A DNA stretch of 64,000 bases. Source: Streptomyces sp. NBC_00690. GTDB taxonomy: Bacteria > Actinomycetota > Actinomycetes > Streptomycetales > Streptomycetaceae. This document shows positions 17,064-26,049 of this stretch, piece after piece. The notes beneath the pieces were generated by a model. That model saw only the letters and a program-made list of their open reading frames with translations, searched no databases and was not told the origin of the DNA. Each line of letters starts with the position of its first letter. The stretch's first letter is position 1. A program made the translations under genes and the position numbers. Location: the NCBI RefSeq assembly GCF_036226685.1, contig NZ_CP109009.1:124001-188000 (forward strand), given 5' to 3'.

Positions 17064-17665
17064 GTACTCTCCCCAACTTCCCTACGGTCCCGCCCACCGG
17101 AGGCGGGACAGTCCCCGGTCCCCGCCCGGGCCAGACGCAGACGATGCCCGCCACACGGTAGGGACCCCGCCCGGATGCTGCCCAGAACACCAATCCGGCC
17201 ACCCGCCCACGCCGGCGGCGGGAACGCAGCCGCAGTGCGGGGGTGCTATTCCGTTTCCTCACCACCCCGGTGGAGCCGGTCCGTTGGCCGGTCCAAGCCG
17301 CCCGCACGGGCGAACCGGAGTCGGAACGGAGGCCATACCGGGCGGCGGCGCGCTGGCGGCCCGAGCCCGCGGACGGAGAATCCCGCCCTACCGCCATGGG
17401 CCGCAGCGCGCACGGACGGTCAGGCAGCGTTCCAGTGGTGCGCGCCTGTGCCCCGCCACTCCACCCAGCCAAGGTCTTCGCGGATCGGTTCCGGGCCGGT
17501 GACGCCCGGCAGTGTGTGGCGCACAAGCCGTCCATGCCGCAGGGGCGGCTGTCCTGCCTGCGGGTGGTTTATCCGCGGGATGTGACCTGCTTGTACCCGT
17601 TCGCCGCGTTCCGTGATCGCGCTGGTGCATAGGGTCCCCGGGTTGATCGACTGAGAAGGAGTCTC
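17064..17665. other. 600-base stretch without a recognised gene
   Basis: Open frames exist on both strands but none has recognisable motifs, a signal peptide or a convincing ribosome site. It ends with the promoter and GAAGGAG site of the Gly-rich protein. Confidence 0.3.
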
Positions 17666-18745
17666 ATGCTCAACCGCAAGCTGGTCCTGGTCGCTGCCGT
17701 CGTCCCGTTCGCCGCCTCACTGGCGCTGGGACCGGGCGCCCAGGCCGCTCCGCAACATGGCACCGCCACCTTCACCACGCCGGGAAGTGTCCAGCAGTGG
17801 ACGGTGCCCAACGGCGTCTCCACCCTGACTATCGACCTGTGGGGTGCCGGTGGCGGCGGATCCGGAGGCACCGGCGGCGCGGGCGGCGGCGGTGGCGGCG
17901 GAGCCGGCGGCCAGGACGCCACCGGCCTGGGCCACGGTGGTACCGGTGGAGGCGGAGGCAGCGGCGCTGCCGGTGGAGGCGGTGGCGCCGGTGTCCACAT
18001 CACCTGCACCGTTCCGGTTCACCCCGGCATGCCGCTGCGGATCGCCGTCGGCAAGGGCGGTGCCGGTACCGCGGGCACTGCCGGCACCCCGGGCGGTAAG
18101 GGCGGCGAATACGGTCTGCTCTCCGGAAGCGGCGGCAACAGCGGCACCGACGCCAAGACCCGCACCGCTGACGGTGGCACAGGCGGGGACACCGTCGTCG
18201 ATCTCGCCGGGGGCGGTCCCACCGTGGGCCCCGGAACCGGGCCCGTCCTCTCCCCCAGGTCCATCGCATCGGGCGGGTCCGGGGCCGAGGGCGCGGTGGG
18301 CGCCGCGGGCGGGGGCGAGTGGGGCGGCGGGGGCAAAGCCCTCGGGATCGGCGGAGGCCACGGAGCCGGCGGAAGTGTGAGCGGCTCCGGCGGTGGAGCC
18401 GGCTACGCCGGACTGGACCTGTCCTGCACGGGCACTCCTCCCCTTCCCGGGAAGGCACATGTCGCCCACGGCAAGAGCGGCGGTGCGGGTTCCGCCGGCA
18501 AGGCCGGCGACGCCGAAGCCGGTATCGGCGAGCTCGGCGGCAAGGGCGGAGCAGGCGGCACGGGTGGCCGGACCCCCGACAATCACGGCTACGGCCGCGG
18601 GGGCGACGGCGGTAACAGCGGGGCCGGTGGCGACGGCGGCCGGGGAGCCGACGTCTCCGGCGCGGAAGGTGCGGACGGCGACGACGGTGGAGACGGGACC
18701 GCCGGGAAGAACGGCGGCAACGGAGCCGTGATCATCACCTACTGA
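17666..18745 (+). CDS. Secreted glycine-rich protein
   Basis: 359 residues; AAGGAG lies 6 bases before ATG. Signal peptide residues 1-28 (LVLVAAVVPFAASLALGPGA then QA-AP). A beta-rich opening (TFTTPGSVQQWTVPNGVSTL) leads to about 300 residues dominated by Gly-Gly-X, ending GGNGAVIITY. This start and end pair is typical of actinobacterial glycine-rich surface or adhesive proteins. The repetitive core is low in complexity. Only two Cys pairs occur (ITCTV and DLSCTG). Probably extracellular and structural. Confidence 0.8.
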   Translation: MLNRKLVLVAAVVPFAASLALGPGAQAAPQHGTATFTTPGSVQQWTVPNGVSTLTIDLWGAGGGGSGGTGGAGGGGGGGAGGQDATGLGHGGTGGGGGSGAAGGGGGAGVHITCTVPVHPGMPLRIAVGKGGAGTAGTAGTPGGKGGEYGLLSGSGGNSGTDAKTRTADGGTGGDTVVDLAGGGPTVGPGTGPVLSPRSIASGGSGAEGAVGAAGGGEWGGGGKALGIGGGHGAGGSVSGSGGGAGYAGLDLSCTGTPPLPGKAHVAHGKSGGAGSAGKAGDAEAGIGELGGKGGAGGTGGRTPDNHGYGRGGDGGNSGAGGDGGRGADVSGAEGADGDDGGDGTAGKNGGNGAVIITY

Positions 18746-18849
18746 CACACCGCGCGGGGACAATCATCACGCCGAGTCCACAGATGACACCTGACACCGG
18801 GCCCCGGGGCGTGATGCCCCAGGGGCCCGGTGGCATGTCCGGCCGGGTG

Positions 18850-19176
18850 TCAGTTCTGGTGGTCCGTGGGGTCGGTGAGCCAGTTGACGACGTCGGCATC
18901 GGTCATGACGATCGCCTGCGTCTCGTGAGCGCCGTCGTGCTGGATGACGTGGAATCGGCCCTGGTACGTGCTCTGCTGCGGGGGCGAGCCTGCGCCAGGT
19001 GTCGGCGGTGAACCGGGGCAGGATCACCGTGACGAACAGGTCGCGGACCTGAGCTCCGAGGCCACCGGCTGTGGTGCGCCCGTCGAGGATGACGTGGACG
19101 CGGGCAGCGCGCCCCGACCAGAAGGTGTCCTGGAGCGCGGTGACGGCCGGGGACGCGGTCGGGTCCCTCAGCCATG
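18850..19176 (-). pseudogene. Unknown protein, frameshifted
   Basis: The minus strand encodes RDPTASPAVTALQDTFWSGR and DLFVTVILPRFTADTWRRLA in one frame, then VIQHDGAHETQAIVMTDADV and VNWLTDPTDHQN in another. The two look like one protein separated by a shift near 18965. No family is recognised. Confidence 0.4.
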
Positions 19177-19339
19177 CCGGTCCCCTTCACCTCGCGCGGA
19201 CCGCCCTCGGCCCCGCCGCGAAGGGTCCTACCCCCGGGCCGGCGCGGTGAAGGCCACGAAACGGGTGACCACCGCCTTCGCCCTTGAGTAGTTGCGGGGC
19301 AGCGGTCAGCGCCGAGAGTGATCTTGAGGCGGGCAGGGA

Positions 19340-19640
19340 CTACCGCGTGCCTGCTTCGAGTTGGGCGAGGATGCGACTGGTCTCCGCAATTCGCACAGGT
19401 CGGGGATGTGGTTGTAGAGGGTGCCGGGGCTGACGCCGAGAAACGTGGCGATCGAGGTGATCGTGTGCTCGGGATTGGGGAGCATGACGCGGGCGGCCCC
19501 GGATGATGTCCGCGTTGACGACGCTGGGCCTGGCCGCTGGACGTTGCCGCAGGCGCGCGGCGGCCAGGCCCACGCGGGTGCCGGAGACAATCTGCCCGCG
19601 GATGAACTCGACGAGGGCGGCGACGACGACGTGGAAGACC
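19340..19640 (-). pseudogene. Serine recombinase (resolvase) C-terminal relic
   Basis: Pieces in different frames read ALVEFIRGQIVSGTRVGLAA, ARLRQRPAARPSVV and MLPNPEHTITSIATFLGVSP then GTLYNH. These are the E-helix and Hin-type HTH of a Tn3 resolvase. The catalytic Ser domain is absent. Confidence 0.6.
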
Positions 19641-19735
19641 AGTCGTCCGCCACCACGTGAACCTGCTCGGCCGGTACTCGTTCCCGCTGCCTGAGATGCC
19701 GGACGGCCTGCGACCTATGTGCGATCCCGCGCTGT
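19640..19735 (+). pseudogene. Tn3 family transposase, extreme C-terminal relic
   Basis: The plus frame reads HVNLLGRYSFPLPEMPDGLR and PMCDP, matching the conserved end of Tn3 TnpA (N-LLGRYSF...LRPLRDP). It abuts the resolvase relic on the opposite strand. Confidence 0.55.
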
Positions 19736-19806
19736 GGACTCACCCGTTGCCGGTGGCACCACAGCACGGCATCGCGTGGAGAGCGCGGGTCAGGCGGTCC
19801 GGCGCC

Positions 19807-20310
19807 TCAGAGGTGGTCCGGGCCCCCGGTCCCGCCCAACGGCGGTATGCCCTCACCCGCCAGCCCGATGCCGGCCATGGGGTCCATGTCATCGTCCGTG
19901 CCCTCGCCCTCGACCTTGCCCTGGTCCACCCACTTCGAAAAGTCAGTCTTGATGTACGAGTTGCTCTCCTTGTTCTTCTGCAGCCGAGGCCAGTACTCCA
20001 GCCGCTCCTCCGCCTTCCGCAGGACGAAGTAGACGCTGCGGCTGGATATCTTCCTCGTCGACAGGTCCGGCACGATGCGGTCGTGGAACTCCAGAGAGAA
20101 CGCGTAGTCGCTCACGGCGATGTTCTTGCCGGGATCCCCAGCGGTGGCGCTGAACGTCAGCGTGGTCCCGGTCAGCTCCACCTTGAGGGTGTCCTCCTGT
20201 ACGTCCGGGACATTGACGGTCAGGAACACTACGTTCATCTCAGGACGCGTATCGCTGCTGCGCTGGGCCCACAGGACCTCGGGGTGGCGGGGGGTACTGG
20301 CCTCAGTCAT
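19807..20310 (-). CDS. p23/Sba1-like CS-domain co-chaperone homologue
   Basis: 167 residues from ATG at 20310. The CS beta-sandwich covers roughly residues 9-115 (PEVLWAQRSSD, VVFLTVNVPDVQEDTLKVEL, LTFSATAG). The p23 signature follows: YFVLRKAEERLEYWPRLQK and TDFSKWVDQ near residues 96-130. The tail is acidic (GEGTDDDMDPMAGIG). In eukaryotes p23 binds the ATP-bound Hsp90 N domain and stabilises clients. The W-P-R-L-x-K and K-W-x-D elements plus acidic tail are the eukaryotic arrangement, unusual in bacteria. Tn3/resolvase relics just to the left suggest transfer. Confidence 0.7.
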   Translation of the reverse strand: MTEASTPRHPEVLWAQRSSDTRPEMNVVFLTVNVPDVQEDTLKVELTGTTLTFSATAGDPGKNIAVSDYAFSLEFHDRIVPDLSTRKISSRSVYFVLRKAEERLEYWPRLQKNKESNSYIKTDFSKWVDQGKVEGEGTDDDMDPMAGIGLAGEGIPPLGGTGGPDHL

Positions 20311-20456
20311 CGTCGCTCTCGTCTCTCGCAGTTGCCGGGCGCGTGCGCCGGCCAGATGAAACCTGGCCATGCGGTGATCTTCGCAAACCCCCGGTCTCCG
20401 CATGACAGTTACCGCAAGCAGATGACAACCACCTCAACTAGTCACAAGGCACCGCC

Positions 20457-20816
20457 GTGCCACGCTATGGACACTCTGAGCCTGCTCCCTTCGACGGGAC
20501 CGTCCGCGACGCCCTGGACAACGCACTCCAATCCCCGCGGATCCGACCTCAGCAGACCAACCACAAGCACGCGGACAGTTCGGATCCACCACCGAATCCG
20601 CTCAGCAGCCAGCCCCCGGACCACGGTGAGGTCCAGGCTGCTGCGGGCGGCGCGCCTGCCGGGGGGACCGCGCCGGGCGTGTGCGGGCTCTCCTGGTCCA
20701 TGGGCACCGGCCCAGCAGGACGCGCCACCTGGGCATACGGCCCACCGATAGTCCCCGGTAAGCAGCACATCGTCTGGAAACGCATCGGCGGACACGACAT
20801 CCTCACCGGCCCCTGA
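20457..20816 (+). CDS. Hypothetical protein
   Basis: 119 residues from GTG. The N-terminal half is polar and Pro-rich; the C-terminal half (ATWAYGPPIVPGKQHIVWKR then IGGHDILTGP) looks folded. No family recognised and no strong ribosome site. The opposite-strand frame is longer but less protein-like. Confidence 0.35.
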   Translation: MPRYGHSEPAPFDGTVRDALDNALQSPRIRPQQTNHKHADSSDPPPNPLSSQPPDHGEVQAAAGGAPAGGTAPGVCGLSWSMGTGPAGRATWAYGPPIVPGKQHIVWKRIGGHDILTGP

Positions 20817-20883
20817 CCGCTTTCGGGTCGGCTCTCCGCGCACGGGGGCGTGGTTAGGGACGACCACCCAGAGCAATCGACCT

Positions 20884-21180
20884 CAGATCCACCATGCGCC
20901 TGAGTCTTGGCGGATGTCGATGTACGGGGTGACGGCAGCGAGGACCAGGCACCGGAGTTCAGCCGGCTCCAGTGCCTCCACCTCCCACTGCACCAGGCGG
21001 GTCGAAGGCGTGGCAGCGAGCGAAGCCGGGCCAGCGCGGGTCACCATGCTTTCCCTCGGCCGGTGGCAGCTCGTACCGGTGGATCTGGTCGTGGGTCACG
21101 ATTACTCGGCGGGCCTCGCTCCAGCGGCCTGCGGTGCGCCGGACCCAGTCCCGTTCGATCCCGGCGCGCCCGCGTCGTCA
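20884..21180 (-). pseudogene. Fragment of an unknown actinomycete accessory gene
   Basis: The minus strand reads VIVTHDQIHRYELPPAEGKH then GDPRWPGFAR in one frame and VQWEVEALEPAELRCLVLAA then VTPYIDIRQ in another, a one-base shift apart near 21000. The fragments look like one conserved protein, perhaps DNA- or plasmid-related. I cannot name it. Confidence 0.4.
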
Positions 21181-21185
21181 TCACC

Positions 21186-21401
21186 ATGCTCGCCACCGGC
21201 CGCGCCGACCACTACTACATCGACGTGCCCGGCCGGAACGGGACGTTCAGCGGAGCCATGGTCCAAGCCGACATCGCCAACAACCCCAAACAACTCACCG
21301 CCGTCCGAACCAAACTCAACACCTGGTGGGCGCAGCGGGAAGCCGAGGACGCGACGCTGGATGGCATCGCCCGCACCAGCGGACTGGACACCCGGCGGTG
21401 A
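21186..21401 (+). CDS. Small hypothetical protein, coupled to the next gene
   Basis: 71 residues (YYIDVPGRNGTFSGAMVQAD, NTWWAQREAEDATLDGIART). Its TGA overlaps the GTG of the following frame (GTGA), a coupling sign. It may be the tail of a longer broken gene. No family recognised. Confidence 0.45.
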   Translation: MLATGRADHYYIDVPGRNGTFSGAMVQADIANNPKQLTAVRTKLNTWWAQREAEDATLDGIARTSGLDTRR

Positions 21402-21665
21402 GCGAGACAGCAGGTCCGGACCCCCGCAATCCGGCCCGTTGGCGTGGCCCCTGGCTCGGAACCCTCCTGTCCCAGAAGGAGCCACGGGAGTGGTCCGCGT
21501 GGGAACCGGCGACGGTCCCGGGCCTATCTCAGGCGGCCGCCGCCCTCATCCACGCCGAGCAGCAGGCTCTGGCAGAAGACCTACGAGCCCTCGCCGACCG
21601 CATACGGGCCGCCGAACGCCGCGAGGAAACCTCCGACGGCTTCAACGACGGAGTGCCTGGGCCCT
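21398..21665 (+). pseudogene. Small helical protein, 3' end lost to an IS5 relic
   Basis: Begins GTG at 21398 (ETAGPDPRNPARWRGPWLGT), then SAWEPATVPGLSQAAAALIH and a charged helix EQQALAEDLRALADRIRAAE. From about 21660 the frame runs on through antisense IS5 sequence, so the native end is gone. Confidence 0.45.
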
Positions 21666-22015
21666 CCTATGGATCGAGAACACCGCGCCCGGCACGCCAG
21701 CTTGGTCGGCTTGGCAATGACGAGGACGGCCCGTCCCTTCGCGAAGCTCTGTCCCTGAGGACGTTCTGGCCACTCGCCCAGATAGTTCTCCTTGTCGAAG
21801 GCAGGTGGCCGACCGCCCCGGCCTCGGCGCAGGCGTTGACTCCGGGTCACGACGCTCGGGGATCGTGGCTGCGATGCCCCGGCACCGCAAGTGACGGATC
21901 GCCCGGCTTGAATACGCCTTGTCGCCCAGCACCCGCCGCTCGGGATCGCGCTCGGAGGGCCCGTAGATACCCCACTGTCGGCCGGACCCGGTCCGGGTTT
22001 CGTACCACTAGACGC
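21642..22015 (-). pseudogene. IS5 family transposase relic
   Basis: Minus-strand pieces read VLGDKAYSSRAIRHLRCRGI then AATIPERRDPES, and GRPPAFDKENYLGEWPERP, the second Asp to pre-Glu region of IS5 transposases. Frames are shifted and both ends are missing. Confidence 0.65.
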
Positions 22016-22026
22016 ACACTTCACCA

Positions 22027-22068
22027 CCCGCCCCGCGAAAACCGTGGTTTTCCACGATGCGGGGCGGG
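22027..22068. terminator. Hairpin terminator
   Basis: CCCGCCCCGC (22027-22036) pairs with GCGGGGCGGG (22059-22068). The loop itself contains a GAAAACC/GGTTTTC stem, so the structure is very stable and could act in both directions. Confidence 0.65.
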
Positions 22069-22248
22069 AGTCCGCTCCGACATGACCATGACACCGGTGT
22101 CAACCTCGCGGCGCTGGCCCCTGCCCGGATGCGGAACAAGGTTGTGATGCCATGGCAAGACCCTCAGTACGGACCGTTCACCGCCCAGGGGTGAGAGGAA
22201 GGATGTTGCGCGGCGCGGGTCGCCGAACTCCTCTCCCTGAGCCTCCTC

Positions 22249-23343
22249 GTGGGACTACTCCAAGTCCTTTTCCTACCGGCTACGACAGCGGTGGCCGCCG
22301 TCTCGGACCACGCCGTGGCCACCTGGAACACCCACGCCAAGGGCGCCAATCTGGATGCGGCCCGCGCCATCGTCACTCAGAAGAACCTGGCCCTGATGGC
22401 GTTGCAGGAAGTGCGGGACGATGTTCTTCCCGGCACCCCGGGGACCCCCATCATCGTGAACCGCATCAACCCCCACAGCCCGCCCGGAGCGAACCCGACC
22501 ACCTCCACGGTCGATCAGTCCGCCTGGACCGTGAACGGGACCACCCTCTACCTCTACCGCATCAAGCACAGCGACCCAAGCTCTCAGTACCGCCAAAGCA
22601 AAGACCGGTCGATCGCGGTTATCTCCCGGCGGCAGATGGCCGCGGGGGACCTCCGTGTGGTGGTGCCCCGGAAGGACCGCAAGAACAAGCTGCCGTTCCT
22701 CGCCCTGGGCGTGAAGTATGTCGACGCCTGGTTCTACTCGATCCACGCCACCACCGAGGCACCCCGCAGGGACAACAACGCCGACCTGCTGATCGAGGAC
22801 ATCAGCCTGGCGCAGGAGAGCGCCACCGACCCCCACAAGAACAACTGGGCGGCCCTCGGGGACTTCAACCGCCTCCCCGTCAGCAAGGCGAATACGAGCC
22901 CGAACGAGAAGCCGCTGAAGGACAATCTCGCCCTGGACCCCGGCGAGCAGATCATCCACCAGACTTTGGTCACCTATAGGTCGAAGCGCGGCGCGGTGAT
23001 CAGCAGCGCCCAACTCGACTACATGTTCGCCCAGGGCGCCACGACCGCGTACAAGGCCACCCGCCTCAACCAAGGGGGCAGCGATCACTATCCGGTCGCC
23101 TTCTCGACGACCAGCGTGACCCCAGGCGCCTGCTCGGTCCCGCCCGCCCCGGCCGCGGCCTCCGGGCCCAGGCCGAAATCGACCCCTGCCCGCTGCCCTC
23201 GTACGGGAACACCGCGGCCGACGCTCCCGGGAACGGCTGCCACCGCTCCGACATCGCCGAGATCCCCGGGGCCGACGTCGACGACATCCCCAGGGAACAG
23301 CGCTTCAACCTCGCCTGCTCCGGAGCCACGACCGACCATGTGA
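22249..23343 (+). CDS. Secreted CdtB-like endonuclease/exonuclease/phosphatase-fold enzyme
   Basis: DNase I-fold protein most like CdtB. Catalytic positions are all present: N27 (TWNTH), E54 (LQEVRD), H166 (SIHATTE), D205/N207 (GDFNR), D257 (LDYMF) and D279/H280 (SDHYPV). The CdtB-type TLYLYRIKHSD and SIAVISRRQ strands are also there. Export is likely. The upstream frame adds LLSLSLLVGLLQVLFLP, but the best ATG (22203, after GAGAGGAAGG) is in another frame, so the 5' end may carry a shift. After residue ~290 the frame drifts into Pro/Thr/Ser-rich sequence while real coding moves to another frame. Confidence 0.7.
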   Translation: MGLLQVLFLPATTAVAAVSDHAVATWNTHAKGANLDAARAIVTQKNLALMALQEVRDDVLPGTPGTPIIVNRINPHSPPGANPTTSTVDQSAWTVNGTTLYLYRIKHSDPSSQYRQSKDRSIAVISRRQMAAGDLRVVVPRKDRKNKLPFLALGVKYVDAWFYSIHATTEAPRRDNNADLLIEDISLAQESATDPHKNNWAALGDFNRLPVSKANTSPNEKPLKDNLALDPGEQIIHQTLVTYRSKRGAVISSAQLDYMFAQGATTAYKATRLNQGGSDHYPVAFSTTSVTPGACSVPPAPAAASGPRPKSTPARCPRTGTPRPTLPGTAATAPTSPRSPGPTSTTSPGNSASTSPAPEPRPTM

Positions 23344-23456
23344 TCGATCAGGGCTTCAAAAGGGAGCCGCCTCAACAGCCCGTGTCAGACGAAACCCGCA
23401 GGCCCGCGGAGCGCGACACACAGCGTTCCCGCCTGTTCATCCCCGACCTGGACTGA
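23172..23456 (+). pseudogene. SGNH-hydrolase-like fragment fused behind the CdtB-like gene
   Basis: A second frame starting near the end of the nuclease reads IDPCPLPSYGNTAADAPGNG, CHRSDI and REQRFNLACSGATTDHV, similar to the CHRS...ACSGA part of secreted SGNH esterases. Whether it was once the C-terminal domain of the nuclease or part of a separate gene cannot be told. Confidence 0.4.
23366..23402 (+). repeat. 37-bp direct repeat, copy 1
   Basis: Matches 24797-24833 at 35 of 37 positions (both contain TGTCAGACGAAACCCGCAGG). In frame both read PPQ(Q/H)P(V/M)SDETRR. Confidence 0.8.
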
Positions 23457-23470
23457 GTCCGTCCGTCCCG

Positions 23471-24403
23471 CTACGCGGCGGACGGCGACCGGGCGTCGTC
23501 GGCGAGCCTGATCAGCGCCAGCGCGGAGCGGTACTTCTCGGCGGAGTAGCCCAAGGGCCGGTCACCCGTCCTCTCAGTCTCCTCGTACAGCTTCCGCTGC
23601 GTCTCTGCGTAGGACCGGAGGACGGACCGGGCCCGGCCCGTCGTCACGTCCAGCGCGGCCGCCACCTCGTTCCAGGTGGCACCCCACCTCATAGCGTCGT
23701 GCACGAACCAGGAGCGGTCCCGGAAGAGCATGCGGTGAATGCTCTCACCCAGGGCGAGGACCGCGAGCGCGTCGTCCGCGGTGGCGCTCTCTCCGGGGTG
23801 GCAGCCGGAGGGCAGGTGCCGGTCCACCAGGCGGTGGTAGTGCGCGAAGTACTTCTCGGCCAGCCACGGCAGCAGGACCCCGTATCCCACGTCGTCCGGC
23901 CTGCGGATCACCCGGGCCCGCCACTCCTCGTGCGAGCGGGACGAGTCGACGGGGACGGCGGAGGGCCGCGACCGCGCCGGTTCCGAGGGGGCACGTGTCC
24001 CACCGGTCCGCGCGCCGGGCGCGGCCGTGTCCGGCGCCGGGACGCCATCACGGTAGGCCCTCCGCGTGGCGGACCAGGCCAGAAGGGCCACCACGACCAG
24101 CGCCCCCAGGTGCGCCCCGGCCCCCGCGAGCAAGAACCACCAGGGTGACCCGCCCCGGTCCGCCGCGTCGAGGCCGAGCCCCACGGACGCCACCAACGCC
24201 ACGACCAGGCCGATCCACGGCAGCAGGACCATCGCCACCGCCCACGTCCTGACCGGCTGTTCGACGTTGACGCACACCCAGAGCGCGATCAGGTTGACCA
24301 GGAACCCGCACCCCGCGAGGACGGCTACCACGCCCAGGTAGAGCATCGGCCACTCCTCCGACGCGCAGGAACCACCGCTCGCTTGCTGCATGAGTGCGTT
24401 CAT
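23471..24403 (-). CDS. Membrane protein with a C-terminal HTH-like domain
   Basis: 310 residues. Three hydrophobic segments occupy roughly residues 20-45, 55-80 and 85-110. A Pro/Arg-rich linker follows, then a helical domain with RWGATWNEVAAALDVTTGRA, which resembles an HTH as used by sigma-like or WhiA-like DNA binders. A membrane-tethered DNA-binding protein is a reasonable guess. It lies between the two 37-bp direct repeats. Confidence 0.6.
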   Translation of the reverse strand: MNALMQQASGGSCASEEWPMLYLGVVAVLAGCGFLVNLIALWVCVNVEQPVRTWAVAMVLLPWIGLVVALVASVGLGLDAADRGGSPWWFLLAGAGAHLGALVVVALLAWSATRRAYRDGVPAPDTAAPGARTGGTRAPSEPARSRPSAVPVDSSRSHEEWRARVIRRPDDVGYGVLLPWLAEKYFAHYHRLVDRHLPSGCHPGESATADDALAVLALGESIHRMLFRDRSWFVHDAMRWGATWNEVAAALDVTTGRARSVLRSYAETQRKLYEETERTGDRPLGYSAEKYRSALALIRLADDARSPSAA

Positions 24404-24505
24404 GGGCTCCCCACCGTCCGGTCCGCTCGACTACCACCCCCGACGGTACGAGGAGTTCGGCGCCCCGCCCTGAGCACTCGCACCCAGCCGGACCCGGCCC
24501 GCTAC

Positions 24506-24733
24506 TCAACCGACCCGCCCGCGCGCCCCAGGACGGTCAGCGGTGATACCAAACAGAGTGGCCCACGTTCCACCGCTCCAGGGCCCGGGCCCACTCCACC
24601 TCGGCTCCAGACGCTCGATGCGCGTTCCGTCCTCGATGCGGACGTCGGCGTGCGACGAAGCAGCGTAGTACCAGTGGCGCTGGCTGACCGTAACCATGGT
24701 TCGGACGATGCCCGCCTGGTTCGGCATGGCCAT
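24506..24733 (-). CDS. Small hypothetical protein
   Basis: 75 residues from ATG at 24733: GIVRTMVTVSQRHWYYAASS, HADVRIEDGTRIERLEPRW, then GGTWATLFGITADRP. The first part looks like a natural protein segment. No family recognised; it could be the remainder of a larger gene. Confidence 0.35.
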   Translation of the reverse strand: MAMPNQAGIVRTMVTVSQRHWYYAASSHADVRIEDGTRIERLEPRWSGPGPWSGGTWATLFGITADRPGARGRVG

Positions 24734-24796
24734 GGCGGTCGATACGAAGGGCCCCGTCCCTGGCCCCGCCTCCGTCGGGGCCAGGGAACGTTCACG

Positions 24797-24833
24797 GCCG
24801 CCTCAACACCCCATGTCAGACGAAACCCGCAGG
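24797..24833 (+). repeat. 37-bp direct repeat, copy 2
   Basis: Partner of 23366-23402. The two bracket 1.4 kb that holds the membrane/HTH gene. Confidence 0.8.
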
Positions 24834-25012
24834 TCAACGGACGCTTCGACGTGCTGAGGAAGAGAAACACCTACTCAGCTTGTTCTCTTTTCTTTTGGCA
24901 TCGAACGGTGTCCCGAACGCAGGTCACTCACCTGGGCATTCGCCGGACATGAGGGCGGCCTTCGTCTGATCCTGTGCTCCGTCACGAGGAGAACCAGTCG
25001 AAGGCCGTTGTC

Positions 25013-26040
25013 ATGAGTGTGGTGTGCCCGGATGTCCGGCGGGAAGCGTTCGCGGAAGCATCACGCTTCCGAGCAGAGTTCTACGAGTGTCTGACCGCCC
25101 GGCGTGACGAAATGTTCGAACTGGCCGACGCGCTGTTGTGCGTCGACGGGCCGGTCACCTCGCCGGTGGACCTGACGATGGTGCCTGAGCACCGGCGTGG
25201 GCACGGCGCGTTGTACGGAGCTCTCAACCGGGGCCGGATCGACGTCGAGAGGCTGCGGACCCTGCTCGCCGGGCTGCCGTTGCCCCAGTTCGAGGGCGGG
25301 CGCCTGGTGCTGGCGGTCGACGTGTCGCCGTGGTTGCGCTCGGACGCGCCGTGCTCGGCAGACCGGCTGTTCTGCCACGTCTACGGCCGAGCGAAGTCCG
25401 CCTCCCAGTTCATCCCGGGCTGGCCGTACTCCTTCGTCGCCATCCTCGAACCGGGAGCCACCTCGTGGACGTCGATCCTGGACGTGGTCCGGCTCGGACC
25501 CGAAGACGATGCGACCCCCGTCACCGCCACCCAACTCCACGCCGTGGCCGAGCAGCTCATCTCAGCCGGCCAGTGGGCGCCCGGCGACCCGGACACCACG
25601 ATCGTCATGGACGCGGGTTACGACGTCACCCGCCTGGCCTGGGTCCTGCGGGATCTTCCTGTCGAACTGGTCGGACGGATCCGCAGTGACCGGGTGATGC
25701 GGCTACCGAAGCCATCGCTCAAGGAGTACGCCCTGGCCTACCCCCCCCCCAGAGCGGGCGACCGCCGAAGCACGGCAAGGAGTTCCGCTTCGCCAAACCC
25801 GAGACCTGGCCCGAGGCGGCGATCACCACCGTCACCGACACCACCAACTACGGCAAAGCCGAAGCCCAAGCGAGGGACAGGGTCCACCCGAGCTTGACCC
25901 ACCGCTCGGCCTGGCTGGAGCACGACGGGGAACTCCCCGTCGTCGACGGCACCTTGGTCCGGTTGAGGGTTGAGCATCTTTCCAAGGAACGGGAAGCACC
26001 GCCGGTCTGGCTATGGTCCTCCAAGACCGGCGTCGCCCGT
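25013..26040 (+). pseudogene. DDE transposase (IS4-like superfamily), frameshifted and 3'-truncated
   Basis: Encodes RAEFYECLTARRDEMFELAD, LVLAVDVSPWLRSDAPCSAD (first catalytic Asp), RLFCHVYGRAK and TTIVMDAGYDVTRLAWVLRD (second Asp). At a run of ten C (25741-25750) one base is missing relative to the frame that continues GRPPKHGKEFRFAKPETWPE and LEHDGELPVVDGTLVRLRVE. Similarity ends near 26040 at the fusion with the nuclease gene, so the catalytic Glu region is absent. Confidence 0.75.
25741..25750 (+). repeat. Poly-C tract (C10) at a frameshift
   Basis: Ten consecutive C in the transposase relic; eleven would keep the frame. This may be slipped-strand mutation or a homopolymer sequencing error. 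Confidence 0.8.
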
Positions 26041-26049
26041 GGAGATGGC

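Noticed and set aside
20907..22147. Long plus-strand frames as single genes
   Set aside because: They read through an antisense fragment and an IS5 relic; only internal pieces (21186-21401, 21398-21665) look coding.
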